The translations under genes and the position numbers were made by a program. Below the pieces are notes generated by a model, which saw only the letters and a list, made by a program, of their open reading frames with translations, was not told the DNA's origin and searched no databases. From Acinetobacter qingfengensis (GTDB lineage: Bacteria > Pseudomonadota > Gammaproteobacteria > Pseudomonadales > Moraxellaceae): DNA of 64,000 nucleotides. Each line of letters opens with the position of its first letter. The stretch's first letter is position 1. Shown piece by piece: positions 11,916-20,753 of the stretch. The stretch is taken from NCBI RefSeq assembly GCF_008693185.1, contig NZ_VXKN01000012.1, forward strand, positions 1-64,000. The letters are read 5' to 3'.

Positions 11916-12710
11916 ATGTCTTTTCAATTGGTTCCTTATCAATATCAGGCAACTTGGCAAGAAGCTTTATCGATTTATCTTTATGTAAAGATTTACATCA
12001 ATCATGTGATTGTCAAAGATGTGACTATTCAGAATTATCCATCTTTTGAATTATATGATCATCATGTTAAAAAGTATACGATATGGTATCAAAATTCTAA
12101 TCGCAAAGAGGATAAGATTAAACGATGGATTATGACTCATCATGCAGAAATTGCATATTTTCAGGAAAATTTTGGTCAAATCTTTCAGGCGAAAGTTGAA
12201 TTTTGGCAGGATCGTAAAAAAACAGAATACTATAAAACAAAATTACAGCAGGCCTTTGAATTTGAAAATTTTATTGCCCATAAATTACAACAGGAATATG
12301 GTATTAATATAGAGCCCTATTTGACACCACAAGGGCAGTATGATTTGGGGGAAAACAAATTGGGAATAGAAATAAAAAATGATCAACTGATTAAAAAATA
12401 TAAAAATATTTATATTGAGTATGCAGAAAAAGCCAGAGCTTCTAATGCAAACTATATTCCGTCAGGGATTTTAAAAAAAGATAATACTCGTTTTTTCTTG
12501 ATTGGTGATGAACAAAAATTCTGGATTTTTAGAAAAAGTAGATTGCTGGAAATCTATTATGAAGAAATAAGATATCAACAACAGCAACAACGTTCTCGAA
12601 GAAAGATTCAATTTAAACAAAAAGAGACATCTAAAGGTTTTGTGTATCCGGTAATTGCTGCACAACATGAAGCAATCAGTTTCGAACAAATGGTGCAAGA
12701 GTTATTCTAA
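11916..12710 (+). CDS. Predicted PD-(D/E)XK-type nuclease, orphan
   Basis: I do not recognise a named gene. The 264-residue, Lys/Tyr/Gln-rich protein has a helix with E116 (FEFENFIAHKLQQEYG), then D143 in GQYDLGEN, IEIK-ND (E152, K154, D156), and KNIYIEY (E168). The spacing D-x8-E-x-K followed by N-x-x-IE resembles small restriction-endonuclease-fold nucleases. The first 110 residues and the basic, Gln-rich C-terminus (about 215-240) match nothing I know. There is no methyltransferase, toxin partner or immunity gene beside it. The AT-rich codon use compared with mnmE suggests acquisition. The nuclease call is inference from motifs only. Confidence 0.55.
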   Translation: MSFQLVPYQYQATWQEALSIYLYVKIYINHVIVKDVTIQNYPSFELYDHHVKKYTIWYQNSNRKEDKIKRWIMTHHAEIAYFQENFGQIFQAKVEFWQDRKKTEYYKTKLQQAFEFENFIAHKLQQEYGINIEPYLTPQGQYDLGENKLGIEIKNDQLIKKYKNIYIEYAEKARASNANYIPSGILKKDNTRFFLIGDEQKFWIFRKSRLLEIYYEEIRYQQQQQRSRRKIQFKQKETSKGFVYPVIAAQHEAISFEQMVQELF

Positions 12711-12738
12711 AAAACAGCCATGAAATCTGGCTGTTTAT
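12711..12738 (+). terminator. Terminator after the nuclease-like gene
   Basis: AACAGCCA (12713-12720) and TGGCTGTT (12728-12735) pair around TGAAATC, starting 3 bp after the stop codon. The T run is short, so efficiency is uncertain. Confidence 0.55.
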
Positions 12739-12743
12739 GATGT

Positions 12744-12759
12744 TGTTTCACGTGGAACA
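12744..12759 (+). other. parS: Perfect parS site
   Basis: TGTTTCACGTGGAACA is the exact reverse complement of the parS consensus TGTTCCACGTGAAACA bound by chromosomal ParB. It is intergenic, between convergent genes, about 5 kb from oriC, as expected for an origin-proximal centromere. Confidence 0.92.
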
Positions 12760-12772
12760 GAATGTAAAATGC

Positions 12773-14233
12773 TTATTTAACCAAGGCAAGAGCAGTTGTC
12801 AGTAATTTCCAGCATTTTGCAACGGTATCTACTTTAACACGCTCTCCAGGCGCATGTGCGCCTTGAATATCTGGTCCAAAAGATACCATTTGAAGCCCAG
12901 GATAGTGTTCAGCAATAATACCGCACTCCAGACCGGCATGAATAACTTTTAATTCAGGATGAATATCAAATGCCTTTTGATAAGCTTGTTCTAGGCATTT
13001 TAAGGCAGCAGATTGCGGATCGGGGGTCCAACCGGAAACTAGATGTGATAATTGTGCATTGATTGAAAATTTTGCAAAATGTTGTTGAATTTGTACTGCA
13101 AAATTTTTGACATCCTCATTTGCCATAGCGCGTACCATAATTTGAATTTGTGCCTGTTCTGTATCCAGACGTACCACGCCAATATTATTGGAGGTTTGTA
13201 CAACATCAGGTAATGTTTGGCTCATGCTTGCAACCCCAAAAGGACAGTTGGCTAGAGCTTGGATCAAATCGTACTGTTGTTGTGGGTCAATGATGTGTTG
13301 AACTGGCTGGAGATGACGCTGTATTTCTAGGGTCAGATGATCATCAACATTTTTGAGCTTTTTACGCCAAATATCTTCAAAATCTTGGAGACATTGTTTG
13401 AGAGCGTGGGTATATTTTTCAGGGATGCCGATGGTTGCAATCGCTTCACGTGGCAAAGCATTTCGTGCTGTTCCACCACTAAATTTAACCAAATGACCCT
13501 GAAATTCATTTAAATATTGAGATAAAAATTGACTCAATATCACATTGGCATTGCCACGTCCCAAATGAATATCTACACCTGAATGCCCACCTTTTAAACC
13601 AGTAAGTTGTATATCGAAATATTGTAAATCCTGTGGTGGTCGGCAAACAGCAGTAGCTTGATAAATTTCTACATCCAGACTAGCAGCACAGCCTAAATAG
13701 AGTTGTCCCCATTCTTCGGTATCAATATTTAATAACCATTGACCAGTTAATAAATTTGGCTCAAGGTTTCTGGCACCACTCATGCCAGCTTCTTCATCAA
13801 TGGTCAATAGCACTTCAATTGGCCCGTGTACAATATCCTGACTTTCCAGAACGGCAAGCGCCAATGCCACACCAATCCCGTTATCTGCACCAAGTGTAGT
13901 ATTTTCAGCAATAAGCCAGCCATCTTTGAAAACCGGGCGAATAGGATCTTTCAAAAAATCATGATTTGTCTGACGATTGGCTTGTGTCACCATATCGAGG
14001 TGACCTTGCAAAATGACGCCAACTTTAGTTTCCATACCTTGGGTAGCAGGTTTACGGATAATTAAGTTGCCAATTTGATCGACTTGTGTGCTTAAACCAA
14101 GCTGAGTTGCCCACTTGATCAGGTGTTGTCTGAGTTGATGTTCCTGTTTTGAGGGTCTGGGAATTTCACAAAGTGTTTGAAAATGTTTCCAGACGATATG
14201 CGGTTCTAGGTAGGAGAAGTCATTGTTTTGCAT
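12773..14233 (-). CDS. pepD: Cytosolic dipeptidase / aminoacyl-histidine dipeptidase (M20 family)
   Basis: Metallopeptidase that hydrolyses dipeptides such as carnosine-type Xaa-His in the cytoplasm. The 486-residue protein begins FSYLEPHIVWKHFQTLCEIPRPSKQE, typical of PepD, and shows the zinc-site motifs GHLDMV, the Asp in LGADNGIG, and IDEEAGMSGA (catalytic Glu pair), plus a late ECGII motif. I prefer the ATG at 14233, with AGGA 8 bp upstream, over an in-frame start 39 bp earlier. It is transcribed towards the nuclease-like gene and away from the small-RNA locus. Confidence 0.92.
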   Translation of the reverse strand: MQNNDFSYLEPHIVWKHFQTLCEIPRPSKQEHQLRQHLIKWATQLGLSTQVDQIGNLIIRKPATQGMETKVGVILQGHLDMVTQANRQTNHDFLKDPIRPVFKDGWLIAENTTLGADNGIGVALALAVLESQDIVHGPIEVLLTIDEEAGMSGARNLEPNLLTGQWLLNIDTEEWGQLYLGCAASLDVEIYQATAVCRPPQDLQYFDIQLTGLKGGHSGVDIHLGRGNANVILSQFLSQYLNEFQGHLVKFSGGTARNALPREAIATIGIPEKYTHALKQCLQDFEDIWRKKLKNVDDHLTLEIQRHLQPVQHIIDPQQQYDLIQALANCPFGVASMSQTLPDVVQTSNNIGVVRLDTEQAQIQIMVRAMANEDVKNFAVQIQQHFAKFSINAQLSHLVSGWTPDPQSAALKCLEQAYQKAFDIHPELKVIHAGLECGIIAEHYPGLQMVSFGPDIQGAHAPGERVKVDTVAKCWKLLTTALALVK

Positions 14234-14302
14234 TGTTATGATCCTGCAAATATTTTTGTCATCATAAAACAATCATATTGTATTGCACAGTTATAATGCT
14301 GT

Positions 14303-14320
14303 TGTAAGCTTAAGATTACA
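14303..14320 (+). promoter_or_regulatory. GacA-type upstream activating sequence
   Basis: TGTAAG-cttaag-ATTACA matches the GacA box TGTAAG-N6-CTTACA at 11 of 12 fixed positions. Its centre is about 65 bp before the transcription start inferred for the downstream RNA, which is where this element sits ahead of RsmY/RsmZ-type genes. Confidence 0.65.
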
Positions 14321-14341
14321 CAAAATGCTGAAAATGTCGTA

Positions 14342-14370
14342 TTGGATTATCCGGTAATTCTGAATACACT
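14342..14370 (+). promoter_or_regulatory. Promoter of the Csr/Rsm-type small RNA
   Basis: A weak -35 TTGGAT (14342-14347) is followed after 17 bp by TACACT (14365-14370). The poor -35 is consistent with dependence on the activator site upstream. The start would be near 14377. Confidence 0.5.
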
Positions 14371-14376
14371 ACAAAA

Positions 14377-14582
14377 CATCAAGACATGACAGGATGTCAG
14401 TTAAAATCAAGCTTGCTGAGAAGCAGCAGTGTGAAAGGATTTCACCTGAAATAAGCTTGATATCAGGAAACAGGATGTTTCTTACTAAAGATTGCTGAGA
14501 AGCACAAAGCGAATGGATGTCGTAACAATCACAACCGCTCTAAAAGGAAAAGCCTGAGAGAATATCTTTCAGGCTTTTTTCT
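14377..14582 (+). ncRNA. Candidate CsrA/RsmA-sequestering small RNA (CsrB/RsmY-like)
   Basis: Three perfect hairpins each present AGGAT as a five-base loop: TGAC-AGGAT-GTCA (14387-14399), GTGAA-AGGAT-TTCAC (14431-14445) and GAAAC-AGGAT-GTTTC (14467-14481). Further GGA motifs lie at 14466, 14515 and 14546. GGA in hairpin loops is the CsrA/RsmA binding signal. Two identical TGCT-GAGA-AGCA hairpins (14414-14425, 14493-14504) alternate with them, and ATCAAGCTT/AAGCTTGAT (14406-14414, 14453-14461) closes a multibranch domain. No ORF fills the region. A GacA-like box, a spaced promoter and an intrinsic terminator frame it. By family knowledge such an RNA titrates CsrA under GacS/GacA control; the exact 5' end is inferred. 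Confidence 0.78.
14548..14582 (+). terminator. Terminator of the small RNA
   Basis: AAAAGCCTGA (14548-14557) pairs with TCAGGCTTTT (14569-14578), the stem extending inward as GAG/CTT around AATAT, and is followed by a T run. It stands 100 bp before argA and so cannot be the terminator of pepD. Confidence 0.88.
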
Positions 14583-14683
14583 TGGGCAAAGCACCTATCT
14601 GCTAAGATGCTTATGGTTTACCAGATTTTTGTTATGCTTTAAGCTGTGATGATTCCTGATTGATCTGTTGTGAAGCCTGTCTC

Positions 14684-16039
14684 ATGAATTTAAATCCATT
14701 ACATTCTACCACTTTAGAAACTCCTGATTATGTACATTGGTTTCGTCATGCTGCGCCTTATATCAACACGCATCGTGGCAAAACATTTGTGTTGATGTTT
14801 GGTGGTGAGGCATTATTGGAAGAGAATTTTCAGCATATTATTCATGATGTTGCTTTACTACATGCTCTGGGTATTCATTTGGTGCTGGTACATGGCGCAC
14901 GACCACAAATTAATGAAAATTTAAAGCAATTGGGTTTGGAAACGCCATTTTATCAATACCGCCGTATTACCACTCGTGTATCATTAAAAGCGGTATTGAA
15001 TGCAGCAGGTTCTATTCGATTGCAAATTGAAGCATTACTTTCCATGGGATTAGCCAATTCTCCAATGTATGGTGCCAGAATTGATGTGGTATCCGGTAAC
15101 TTTGTGACGGCCAAGCCGTATGGTATTCGTGATGGTATTGATTTTCAATTGACTGGTGATGTACGGTCTGTCGATTGTGAGGCTATTCAACGTAATCTTG
15201 ATAATAATAATATCGTATTACTAGGACCAGCTGGTTATTCCACTACAGGAGAAGTGTTTAATCTGCGTGCTGAGGACGTTGCCATGCGGGTTGCTTGTGA
15301 TTTAAAAGCAGATAAATTGATTTTTCTGGGAGAAAATACGGGTATTTTAGATCAAAAACAGCATTTGATTCGTGAATTATGGCCGCAACAAGCAGAACAA
15401 TATTTAGCGCATACAGATCCGGATGCCACAGGATATTTGCATGTGATGAATGCTTTGTATGCATGCAAACATGGGGTAAATCGCTGTCATTTACTATCTT
15501 ATCGGGATGATGGTGCTTTACTTGGTGAGTTGTTTACTCGTGATGGTGCCGGGACATTGATTACTGATGCACATTATGAGGAAGTTCGACAAGCAACTAT
15601 TCATGATGTTGGCGGATTACTTAATTTATTACGTCCATTAGAACAGCAGGGTATTCTGGTTTATCGCTCTAGGGAGCGTCTGGAAAGTGAAATTGGATAT
15701 TTTGCGGTAATTGAGCGTGATGGTACTATTTTGGCATGTGCTGCCTTATATCCCATTCCAATGACGGGACAAGAGCAAAAATCCGCAGAAATTGCTTGTG
15801 TAGCAGTACATCCTGATTATCGAAAATCTAATCGTGGTGCTAAAGTGCTGGAATTTTTACAATTACAAGCCAGACAGCAGCAGATTAAACGATTATTTTT
15901 GCTCACAACACATACAGGACACTGGTTTTTGGAGCAGGGTTTTGAAAAAGTGACTATTGAGGATTTACCGGCAGCCCGACAGGCTTTTTATAATTTTCAG
16001 CGTAACTCTCAGGTGTATTGTAAGATACTGGATGATTAA
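14684..16039 (+). CDS. argA: Amino-acid N-acetyltransferase (N-acetylglutamate synthase)
   Basis: First step of arginine synthesis: acetyl-CoA plus L-glutamate gives N-acetylglutamate. The 451-residue protein fuses an N-terminal amino-acid-kinase-like domain (FVLMFGGEALLE and LVLVHGARPQINENL, about 34-75) to a C-terminal GNAT acetyltransferase domain (IACVAVHPDYRKSNRGAKVLEFLQ), as in classical ArgA. The kinase-like domain normally gives arginine feedback inhibition. I start at the ATG at 14684; a TTG 24 bp upstream is in frame. No strong ribosome binding site is visible. Confidence 0.94.
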   Translation: MNLNPLHSTTLETPDYVHWFRHAAPYINTHRGKTFVLMFGGEALLEENFQHIIHDVALLHALGIHLVLVHGARPQINENLKQLGLETPFYQYRRITTRVSLKAVLNAAGSIRLQIEALLSMGLANSPMYGARIDVVSGNFVTAKPYGIRDGIDFQLTGDVRSVDCEAIQRNLDNNNIVLLGPAGYSTTGEVFNLRAEDVAMRVACDLKADKLIFLGENTGILDQKQHLIRELWPQQAEQYLAHTDPDATGYLHVMNALYACKHGVNRCHLLSYRDDGALLGELFTRDGAGTLITDAHYEEVRQATIHDVGGLLNLLRPLEQQGILVYRSRERLESEIGYFAVIERDGTILACAALYPIPMTGQEQKSAEIACVAVHPDYRKSNRGAKVLEFLQLQARQQQIKRLFLLTTHTGHWFLEQGFEKVTIEDLPAARQAFYNFQRNSQVYCKILDD

Positions 16040-16186
16040 CAGATTTTAATATGGTTTATTCATAAAAATGGCAATTTTCCCATGAAACATTGGACGAAAA
16101 TAATTGTCTAAAAACGCAACGTAACACGAACACCGGAATTTATGGCACAATAGCCAAAATTTCATTGAGCGTGATTGTCATAAGCC

Positions 16187-17188
16187 ATGAAGCTGCTACG
16201 TTTGCATGCACTTACTCCACATCATCAAATCCCACCAACAGCGGTGACGATTGGTAATTTTGATGGGATCCATTTGGGTCATCAAGCCATGATTCGGCAA
16301 TTGATTAACGTGGCACAAGCTGAACAGCTGAAAGTATTGGTGATGATTTTTGAGCCACAGCCACTGGAATATTTTCAGGGTTATGATGCACCACCTCGAA
16401 TTACTTCTTTACGGGAAAAGGTCGAATTACTGGCTGAGCTAGGCGTAGATTATGTTGTGGTGGCAAAATTTGATGATGCTTTTCGTAGCATGAGTGCCAC
16501 ACAATTTGCCAATATATTAAAACAGCAATTGAATGCCAAAACCTTGATACTTGGTGATGATTTTCATTTTGGTAAAAATCGTAGTGGGGATAGTGATTTC
16601 TTACGTCAATATGGGTTTGATGTGATCAATCTGGATACCATTAGTTTTGATCAACAACGTGTGAGTTCAACCCGTATTCGTCAGGTTTTACAACAGGGTG
16701 ATTTAGCTTTGGCCGCACAATTACTTGGACGTCCTTACAGTATTACCGGACGAGTATTACATGGTGATAAAATTGGTCGTACATTGGATTTTCCAACCAT
16801 TAATGTTGCTTTACATCGACATAAACCCTGTTTAAGCGGTATTTATGCTGTCGATGTGCAATGTATGGAATTGCCTTTAACTGAAAAAATTCAGCAGGCT
16901 GACTCAGGGCAAATGGGTATTCAAGGGTATTTATCTGAGAGTTTATTTGGCGCAGGACATATTGGAACGCGTCCCGCCATTCAACAAGATCGTCCAGAAT
17001 GGCGATTAGAAGTACACTTTCCTGATGTTTCTGCTAATCTGTATGGCTTGTTAATGCGAGTGACATTTTTGCACTATTTGCATGGTGAAAGAAATTATCC
17101 ATCGCTGCAAGCTTTAAAAGACGGTATTGCAGATGATGTTATCCAGTTACGGCAATACCGACTGGATACACCCCGATTTCCGTTTTAG
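16187..17188 (+). CDS. ribF: Bifunctional riboflavin kinase / FAD synthetase
   Basis: Makes FMN from riboflavin and then FAD from FMN. The 333-residue protein has the N-terminal nucleotidyltransferase motif TIGNFDGIHLGHQ (about 22-34) and the SSTRIR segment. The C-terminal flavokinase domain starts GRPYSITGRVLHGDKIGRTLDFPTIN. An inserted stretch in the kinase domain (about 225-265, after YAVDV) is longer than in E. coli. It precedes ileS-lspA, the conserved gammaproteobacterial order. I see no FMN riboswitch in the 147 bp upstream. Confidence 0.95.
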   Translation: MKLLRLHALTPHHQIPPTAVTIGNFDGIHLGHQAMIRQLINVAQAEQLKVLVMIFEPQPLEYFQGYDAPPRITSLREKVELLAELGVDYVVVAKFDDAFRSMSATQFANILKQQLNAKTLILGDDFHFGKNRSGDSDFLRQYGFDVINLDTISFDQQRVSSTRIRQVLQQGDLALAAQLLGRPYSITGRVLHGDKIGRTLDFPTINVALHRHKPCLSGIYAVDVQCMELPLTEKIQQADSGQMGIQGYLSESLFGAGHIGTRPAIQQDRPEWRLEVHFPDVSANLYGLLMRVTFLHYLHGERNYPSLQALKDGIADDVIQLRQYRLDTPRFPF

Positions 17189-17344
17189 CATAATAATGCA
17201 AAAACACAGGTTTCTAAATTGAAATAGTATTGTGTGAAAGATTGAATTTCTATATTTCGATCCCGCTATTTTAATGTTAGATGTTGATTAAATTTGAACG
17301 AGAACTGTCAGCTCCCGCTGATTAAATTGTGGAAGACAACGTGC

Positions 17345-20191
17345 ATGAGCGATAAGCAAACTTCTGAAAATGCAGTGGATTATAAAGCCACGCTTAACCT
17401 TCCGAACACAGATTTTGCCATGAAGGCAAACCTTGCTGTTCGTGAAGCAAAATGGTTAGACGACTGGTATGCCGATAACATTTATCAGAAGATCCGTGCA
17501 TCACGAATTGGCAAGAAAAAATATATTTTGCATGATGGTCCTCCTTATGCGAACGGCTCGATTCACTTGGGACATGCTGTTAATAAAGTGCTCAAGGACA
17601 TTATTGTCAAAAGCCGTACACTGGATGGTTTTGATGCACCTTATGTACCGGGTTGGGACTGTCATGGGTTACCGATTGAACTTAAAGTTGAAGAAAAAAT
17701 CGGTAAAGTGGGGCAAAAAGTCGATGCAGCGACATTCCGTAAAGCATGTCGTGAGTATGCATTAACCCAGATTGAACTACAGAAAAAAGATTTTAAACGT
17801 TTGGGTGTATTTGGTGACTGGGATAATCCATATTTGACCATGAATTTTAAACAGGAAGCCGACATTGTCCGTGCTTTAGGGGCAATTCAGAAAAATGGTC
17901 ATATTCAACCGGGCCTGAAACCGGTCAACTGGTGTCTGGATTGCGGTTCCGCGCTGGCAGAAGCCGAAGTGGAATATGAAGACAAAAAATCAGATGCCAT
18001 TGATGTCGGATTTAGTGTTGTTGATTTGTCGGACTTGTCTGCACGTTTGAATATTACGGTTAATCACCCAACAGATATTGTGATTTGGACGACCACACCG
18101 TGGACTTTACCTGCGAACCAAGCTGTTGCATTACATGCCGAAATTGATTATCAACTGGTACAAGTACAGACTGAGCGTGGTATACAAAATCTGATTCTCG
18201 CCAAAGATTTGGTCGCATCAGCCTGTGAACGTTATCAATTGGATAATCCGGCTGTTCTTGCTGATTTTACCGGTGCCAAACTGGAAAAACTCAGCTTACA
18301 GCATCCATTAATTGTGCAGCGTCAAGTTCCTGTGATTCTAGGTGAGCATGTGATTGCCACCAGCGGTACCGGAGCCGTACATACTGCACCGGGACATGGT
18401 GTGGACGACTATAAAGTTGGTTTACAGTATAATTTGAAAGTAGATAATCCGGTTGGTGGGAATGGTGTATATCTGCCAACTTCACCAATTTTTGCCGGTG
18501 AACATATCTATAAAGCCAATCCAAAAATTATTGAAAGTTTGCAGGCAGGTGGTCGTTTATGGGCACATGAGGTCATTAAACATAGCTACCCACATTGTTG
18601 GCGTCACAAAACACCGATTATCTTTCGTGCGACACCACAATGGTTTATCAGCATGGAGCAAAAAGAATTGCGTCAACGCTCTTTGGAGGCGATTGAGCAT
18701 GAAATTGAATTTATCCCGGACTGGGGTAAAAACCGAATGCAATCTATGGTTGAAGGTCGTCCGGATTGGTGTATTTCACGTCAGCGTACATGGGGTGTAC
18801 CAATAACTTTCTTTGTACATAAAGATACAAATGAATTGCATCCACGTACTCAGGAACTCATTGAAGATGTTGCTAGACTGATTGAACAGGAAGGTATTGA
18901 TGCATGGTTTAATCGTGATGCATCAGATTTTTTACCTGAGGATGAAGCAACACAATATAACTGTGTGCGAGATACCTTAGATGTCTGGTTTGACTCAGGT
19001 ACAACACATTATGCTGTATTGGATCAACGTGAAGAATTACAACGTCCTGCCGATTTATATCTGGAAGGTTCTGATCAGCATCGTGGCTGGTTCCAGACAT
19101 CACTATTGGCCAGTGTAGCAATCAATCATACAGCACCTTATAAAGCCTTGCTTACACATGGATTTACTGTTGACGAAAATGGCCGTAAATTATCCAAATC
19201 TCTGGGTAACTATATTCCATTAGATGACATCATCAAACAATTGGGTGCTGATGGTTTGCGTCTATATGTGGCTTCTAGTGACTATCGTTATGAGATTGCA
19301 GCATCCAAGGAAATCTTTAATCGTGTGTCGGATAGTTATCGCCGTATTCGTAATACATTACGTTTCTTGCTGGCCAATTTAAACGGTTTTATCCCTAGTC
19401 GTGATTGTATGCCAGTTGATGAATTGATTGCTCTGGATCAATATATTTTGCAACGTGCCAGTGACGTACAAAATACAATTATCAATGCCTATAATGACAT
19501 GAGCTTCCATGTGGTCGTGAGTAGCTTAACCAGTTTCTGTATTAACGATCTGGGTGGTTTTTATCTGGACATTATCAAGGATCGCCAATATACCACCAAA
19601 GCTGATTCTCAGGCACGCCATTCAGCGCAAACAGCACTGTATCATCTGGTTCAGGCTTTTGTACGCTGGATGAGCCCAATCCTAAGTTTTACTGCGCAGG
19701 AAGCTTGGGCATTGATACCTGAGCAATCTGAAGATTATGTGTTTACTTCCGAATGGTACACAATTCCTGTATCAACACAGACCAATGCGCTCAGTGAAGC
19801 TGATTGGCAAGCATTGTTACAGGTGAAATCCGCAGTAAATAAACAAATTGAAGTGGCTCGTAATGCCAAATTGGTGGGTTCTAATTTATCTGCAAAAGTC
19901 GAGCTTTGGGCAACAGATGAATTAAAAACCATTCTGGATCGTTTGGGTGATGAGTTGCGTTTTGTATTGATTACTTCACAGGTAATTGTTCGCCAGTTTG
20001 ATGCTGCACAAGGTGAAGCAACTGATGTAGATGGTTTGCAGGTTCAGATCTCTGCGGCAGATGGTGAAAAATGTGCTCGCTGCTGGCATGTGTTACCTGA
20101 TGTTAATACACATGCAGATCATGCAGGTTTATGCTCACGCTGTATCATTAATTTACCATCTGGTACAGGTGAAGTGAGAAAATATGCATAA
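17345..20191 (+). CDS. ileS: Isoleucyl-tRNA synthetase
   Basis: Charges tRNA-Ile and edits mis-activated valine. The 948-residue product has the class I HIGH motif in PYANGSIHLGHAVNK, the editing domain (TTTPWTLPANQAV, GTGAVHTAPGHGVDDY), the KMSKS-type loop [10 protein letters not shown], and a C-terminal zinc finger CARCW...CSRC. The ATG at 17345 with GGAAG upstream gives the usual length; a TTG 51 bp earlier is in frame but unlikely. It overlaps lspA by 8 bp, so the two are coupled. Confidence 0.97.
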   Translation: MSDKQTSENAVDYKATLNLPNTDFAMKANLAVREAKWLDDWYADNIYQKIRASRIGKKKYILHDGPPYANGSIHLGHAVNKVLKDIIVKSRTLDGFDAPYVPGWDCHGLPIELKVEEKIGKVGQKVDAATFRKACREYALTQIELQKKDFKRLGVFGDWDNPYLTMNFKQEADIVRALGAIQKNGHIQPGLKPVNWCLDCGSALAEAEVEYEDKKSDAIDVGFSVVDLSDLSARLNITVNHPTDIVIWTTTPWTLPANQAVALHAEIDYQLVQVQTERGIQNLILAKDLVASACERYQLDNPAVLADFTGAKLEKLSLQHPLIVQRQVPVILGEHVIATSGTGAVHTAPGHGVDDYKVGLQYNLKVDNPVGGNGVYLPTSPIFAGEHIYKANPKIIESLQAGGRLWAHEVIKHSYPHCWRHKTPIIFRATPQWFISMEQKELRQRSLEAIEHEIEFIPDWGKNRMQSMVEGRPDWCISRQRTWGVPITFFVHKDTNELHPRTQELIEDVARLIEQEGIDAWFNRDASDFLPEDEATQYNCVRDTLDVWFDSGTTHYAVLDQREELQRPADLYLEGSDQHRGWFQTSLLASVAINHTAPYKALLTHGFTVDENGRKLSKSLGNYIPLDDIIKQLGADGLRLYVASSDYRYEIAASKEIFNRVSDSYRRIRNTLRFLLANLNGFIPSRDCMPVDELIALDQYILQRASDVQNTIINAYNDMSFHVVVSSLTSFCINDLGGFYLDIIKDRQYTTKADSQARHSAQTALYHLVQAFVRWMSPILSFTAQEAWALIPEQSEDYVFTSEWYTIPVSTQTNALSEADWQALLQVKSAVNKQIEVARNAKLVGSNLSAKVELWATDELKTILDRLGDELRFVLITSQVIVRQFDAAQGEATDVDGLQVQISAADGEKCARCWHVLPDVNTHADHAGLCSRCIINLPSGTGEVRKYA

Positions 20192-20741
20192 AAAATCATC
20201 AGGCTGGCTGAAAATTTATCCTCATAATTTTATCTGGTTAGCACTTGCTGTGCTCACTGTGATTTTGGATCAAATCACCAAGCACATTGCCTTATCAAAG
20301 TTGATCTTTGAGGGCAATACTGTCAATGTGTTGCCTGTATTTAGCTGGACATTGGCTTACAATCCGGGTGCAGCCTTTAGTTTTCTATCTGATGCAGGGG
20401 GATGGCAGCGTTATTTCTTTACTTCGTTAGCAGGGATTGTATCGCTACTCTTTGTGTGCTGGCTGTTGCGTATGCCGAAACGACTCAAAGTCTTGCCTGC
20501 AGCGATTGCATTGATTTTAGGTGGGGCAATTGGCAATCTGATTGATCGTTTGACCACCCAACTTGTGAACTGGCAAGGTGAACAGGTACATGGTGTCGTT
20601 ATTGATTTTCTACACGTACATTATGGTACTTGGCATTTTCCAATTTTTAATCTGGCGGATTGTGCCATAACCTTAGGTACAATCCTGTTATTGATCGACA
20701 CTTTTTTCCTTGAGAAGAAACGCCAGCAAGTCACACATTGA
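20184..20741 (+). CDS. lspA: Lipoprotein signal peptidase (signal peptidase II)
   Basis: Aspartyl protease of the inner membrane that cleaves prolipoproteins after lipidation. The 185-residue protein has four hydrophobic segments, the family motifs YNPGAAFSFL and GGAIGNLIDR, and the second catalytic aspartate in FNLADCAIT. A basic N-terminus precedes the first membrane segment. It starts inside the end of ileS and is followed 12 bp later by fkpB, giving an ileS-lspA-fkpB operon. Confidence 0.96.
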   Translation: MHKKSSGWLKIYPHNFIWLALAVLTVILDQITKHIALSKLIFEGNTVNVLPVFSWTLAYNPGAAFSFLSDAGGWQRYFFTSLAGIVSLLFVCWLLRMPKRLKVLPAAIALILGGAIGNLIDRLTTQLVNWQGEQVHGVVIDFLHVHYGTWHFPIFNLADCAITLGTILLLIDTFFLEKKRQQVTH

Positions 20742-20753
20742 GTAAATGGCATA

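Noticed and set aside
13445..13460. CACGTG-containing sequence in pepD as another parS
   Set aside because: At least four mismatches to the 16-bp consensus.
14414..14504. CTGAGA motifs resembling a TPP (thiamin) riboswitch ahead of argA
   Set aside because: Only the CUGAGA word is shared; the second TPP core (ACCUGAUCUGGAUAAUGCCAGCG-type) is missing and argA is not a thiamin gene. The GGA-loop hairpins explain the region better.
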